From Paenibacillus xylanexedens (lineage in GTDB: Bacteria > Bacillota > Bacilli > Paenibacillales > Paenibacillaceae), in assembly GCF_001908275.1 (NCBI RefSeq), contig NZ_CP018620.1:5146001-5210000 (forward strand): 64,000 nucleotides of DNA. Direction: 5' to 3'. Position 1 is the stretch's first letter, and each line of letters begins with the position of its first letter. Positions 63,181 to 64,000 of the stretch are shown here, in pieces. Position numbers and translations under genes: made by a program. The notes below the pieces were generated by a model. It made no database searches. It was given only the letters and a program-made list of their open reading frames with translations, and had not been told where the DNA came from.

Positions 63181-63194
63181 GTAAGTGGGCACCT

Positions 63195-63992
63195 GTGGTT
63201 TGGTTGTGTAAAATTGCTGAAATTTCTCGTGCAGGTTACTACAAATGGAAGAAGAATATCGTCCTCCGAGAGAAACGAGCAGATCGGGATGCGGATCTAA
63301 AAGCACATATTTTAGGCATTCACCGGCTTCGTCCTTATTTCGGCTACAAACGTATGCGAACCGCGTTAGGAAAGGAAGGCCTCGTGGTGAATCACAAAAA
63401 GGTACGCCGCTTAATGAGAGAACTCCAGATTCGTTCCGTGATTCGCAAGAAACGCCCATTTGCTGGCCGGAAACCGTCAGTTCTATTCCGTAATGTCTTA
63501 AATCGGGAATTCACGGCGGCAGCTCCTGTACAGAAACTCGTGACGGATATTACGTATGTCCGGATCGGGCATGATTTTGCTTATCTCTCGGTTGTGATGG
63601 ATCTATACAACAACGAGATTGTAGCTTGGGAACTCTCCGAGCGAAATGACTTAAAACTTGTGATGGAAACGGTAAAGAAACTGAAATGTGGACCGGCCTT
63701 ACTCCATTCCGACCAGGGGTTCCAGTATACAACACAGAGCTATGCCAAATTGCTTGAAGAGAAGAAGCTAACAGGAAGCCATTCTCGGCGTGGGAACTGC
63801 TATGACAATGCATGTATTGAGTCGTTCTTCTCCCACTTAAAGACAGAGAAGTTGTATTTGGAGAAGCCTCAGAATTTGGAACAAGCAAGGAACCAAATTA
63901 CAGAGTATATGTTGTTTTACAACAAGGACCGTTTCCAAAACAAACTCGGCGACCTCTCCCCAATTGAATTCCGAGAAAAAGTCGCCGCTTAA
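63195..63992 (+). CDS. IS3 transposase OrfB (DDE/rve integrase core)
   Basis: A 265-aa frame containing the IS3 catalytic core: first D in VTDITYV, second D in LLHSDQGFQY and E in NACIESFFSHLK (D-D-35-E), with the N-terminal HTH_21-type ISRAGYYKW and HRLRPYFGYKRM. The true product is probably the frameshifted OrfAB; the annotated start lacks a good ribosome site. It ends 8 bp before the window edge. Confidence 0.9.
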   Translation: MVWLCKIAEISRAGYYKWKKNIVLREKRADRDADLKAHILGIHRLRPYFGYKRMRTALGKEGLVVNHKKVRRLMRELQIRSVIRKKRPFAGRKPSVLFRNVLNREFTAAAPVQKLVTDITYVRIGHDFAYLSVVMDLYNNEIVAWELSERNDLKLVMETVKKLKCGPALLHSDQGFQYTTQSYAKLLEEKKLTGSHSRRGNCYDNACIESFFSHLKTEKLYLEKPQNLEQARNQITEYMLFYNKDRFQNKLGDLSPIEFREKVAA

Positions 63993-64000
63993 TGGAGTTT

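Larger units (their letters stand above)
62757..64000 (+). mobile_element. IS3-family insertion sequence (right end beyond window)
   Basis: Two overlapping frames encode OrfA and OrfB/DDE transposase. The left terminal repeat is probably TGGTATTATCCCC at about 62757, but the right end is outside the window, so the boundary and target duplication cannot be confirmed. It inserted about 50 bp after serA. Confidence 0.8.

Noticed and set aside
1..64000. tRNA, rRNA, CRISPR arrays, prophage or defence islands
   Set aside because: None seen: no cloverleaf-like clusters, no regularly spaced repeats, and no phage or restriction genes.

Overview
The window is a stretch of a Paenibacillus-type chromosome (spore-forming, low-to-mid GC Bacillota). 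The evidence is gene order: birA-cca-bshA-bshB1-mgsA-dapB-ypjD, ypjC/ypjB/ypjA, qcrABC, ypiF, trp/aro/hisC/tyrA, cheR-ndk-hepT-ubiX-ubiA-menG-hepS-mtrB-hup, spoIVA-yphF-yphE, gpsA-plsY-der-ypfD-plsC-cmk-ypfB-ypfA-ypeB-prsW-mecA follows the Bacillus subtilis aro/trp 'supraoperon' neighbourhood, with Paenibacillus-style differences. Almost everything is on the minus strand. No tRNA, rRNA, CRISPR array or prophage is visible.

Region by region. 1-6.1 kb: biotin ligase (cut by the window edge), CCA-adding enzyme, bacillithiol synthesis (bshA, bshB1), methylglyoxal synthase, dihydrodipicolinate reductase, a TPR protein and a MazG-type pyrophosphohydrolase. 6.3-10.9 kb: ypjC (plus strand), sporulation gene ypjB and membrane gene ypjA, split by an inserted secreted GH5 glucanase. 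11-13.2 kb: menaquinol:cytochrome c reductase. 13.3-18.2 kb: ypiF, an IDEAL-domain small protein, a gamma-carbonic-anhydrase-like protein, an unrecognised 372-aa protein, a phosphatase and an ECF sigma/anti-sigma pair with its own ECF-type promoter. 18.3-18.4 kb: an unannotated candidate small RNA with a consensus promoter that has a CcpA (cre) box in its spacer. 18.5-30.5 kb: the aromatic supraoperon aroC-aroB-aroH-[trp leader]-trpE-D-C-F-B-A-hisC-tyrA. The trp leader has a 13-triplet TRAP-binding array; the TRAP gene mtrB is in the same window at 37.2 kb. A 221-bp MITE-like element sits between this leader and trpE.

30.6-38.1 kb: cheR, ndk, heptaprenyl diphosphate synthase subunits, a menaquinone-tailoring set (UbiX, UbiA-like, MenG), mtrB and the HU gene. 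38.3-42.1 kb: a sugar-type ABC transporter inserted between hup and spoIVA, with a CRP/Fnr-like palindrome in its 5' leader. 42.2-46.7 kb: sporulation genes and small conserved proteins. 46.8-53.7 kb: phospholipid synthesis, the Der GTPase, the S1-like protein, CMP kinase and a PilZ protein. 53.8-60.4 kb: germination protein YpeB, the PrsW protease, MecA, a polysaccharide deacetylase lipoprotein, a metallophosphoesterase and a CPBP protease. 60.6-62.7 kb: serA behind a T-box riboswitch. From about 62.76 kb an IS3-family insertion sequence runs off the right edge.

The most interesting unexplained signals are the CcpA-box small RNA, the long TRAP-controlled trp leader carrying a MITE, the hairpin directly at the cmk transcription start, and the palindromes at the ABC-transporter promoter. 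No computation was run: coordinates, starts and structures were read by eye, and family calls rest on remembered motifs and synteny.
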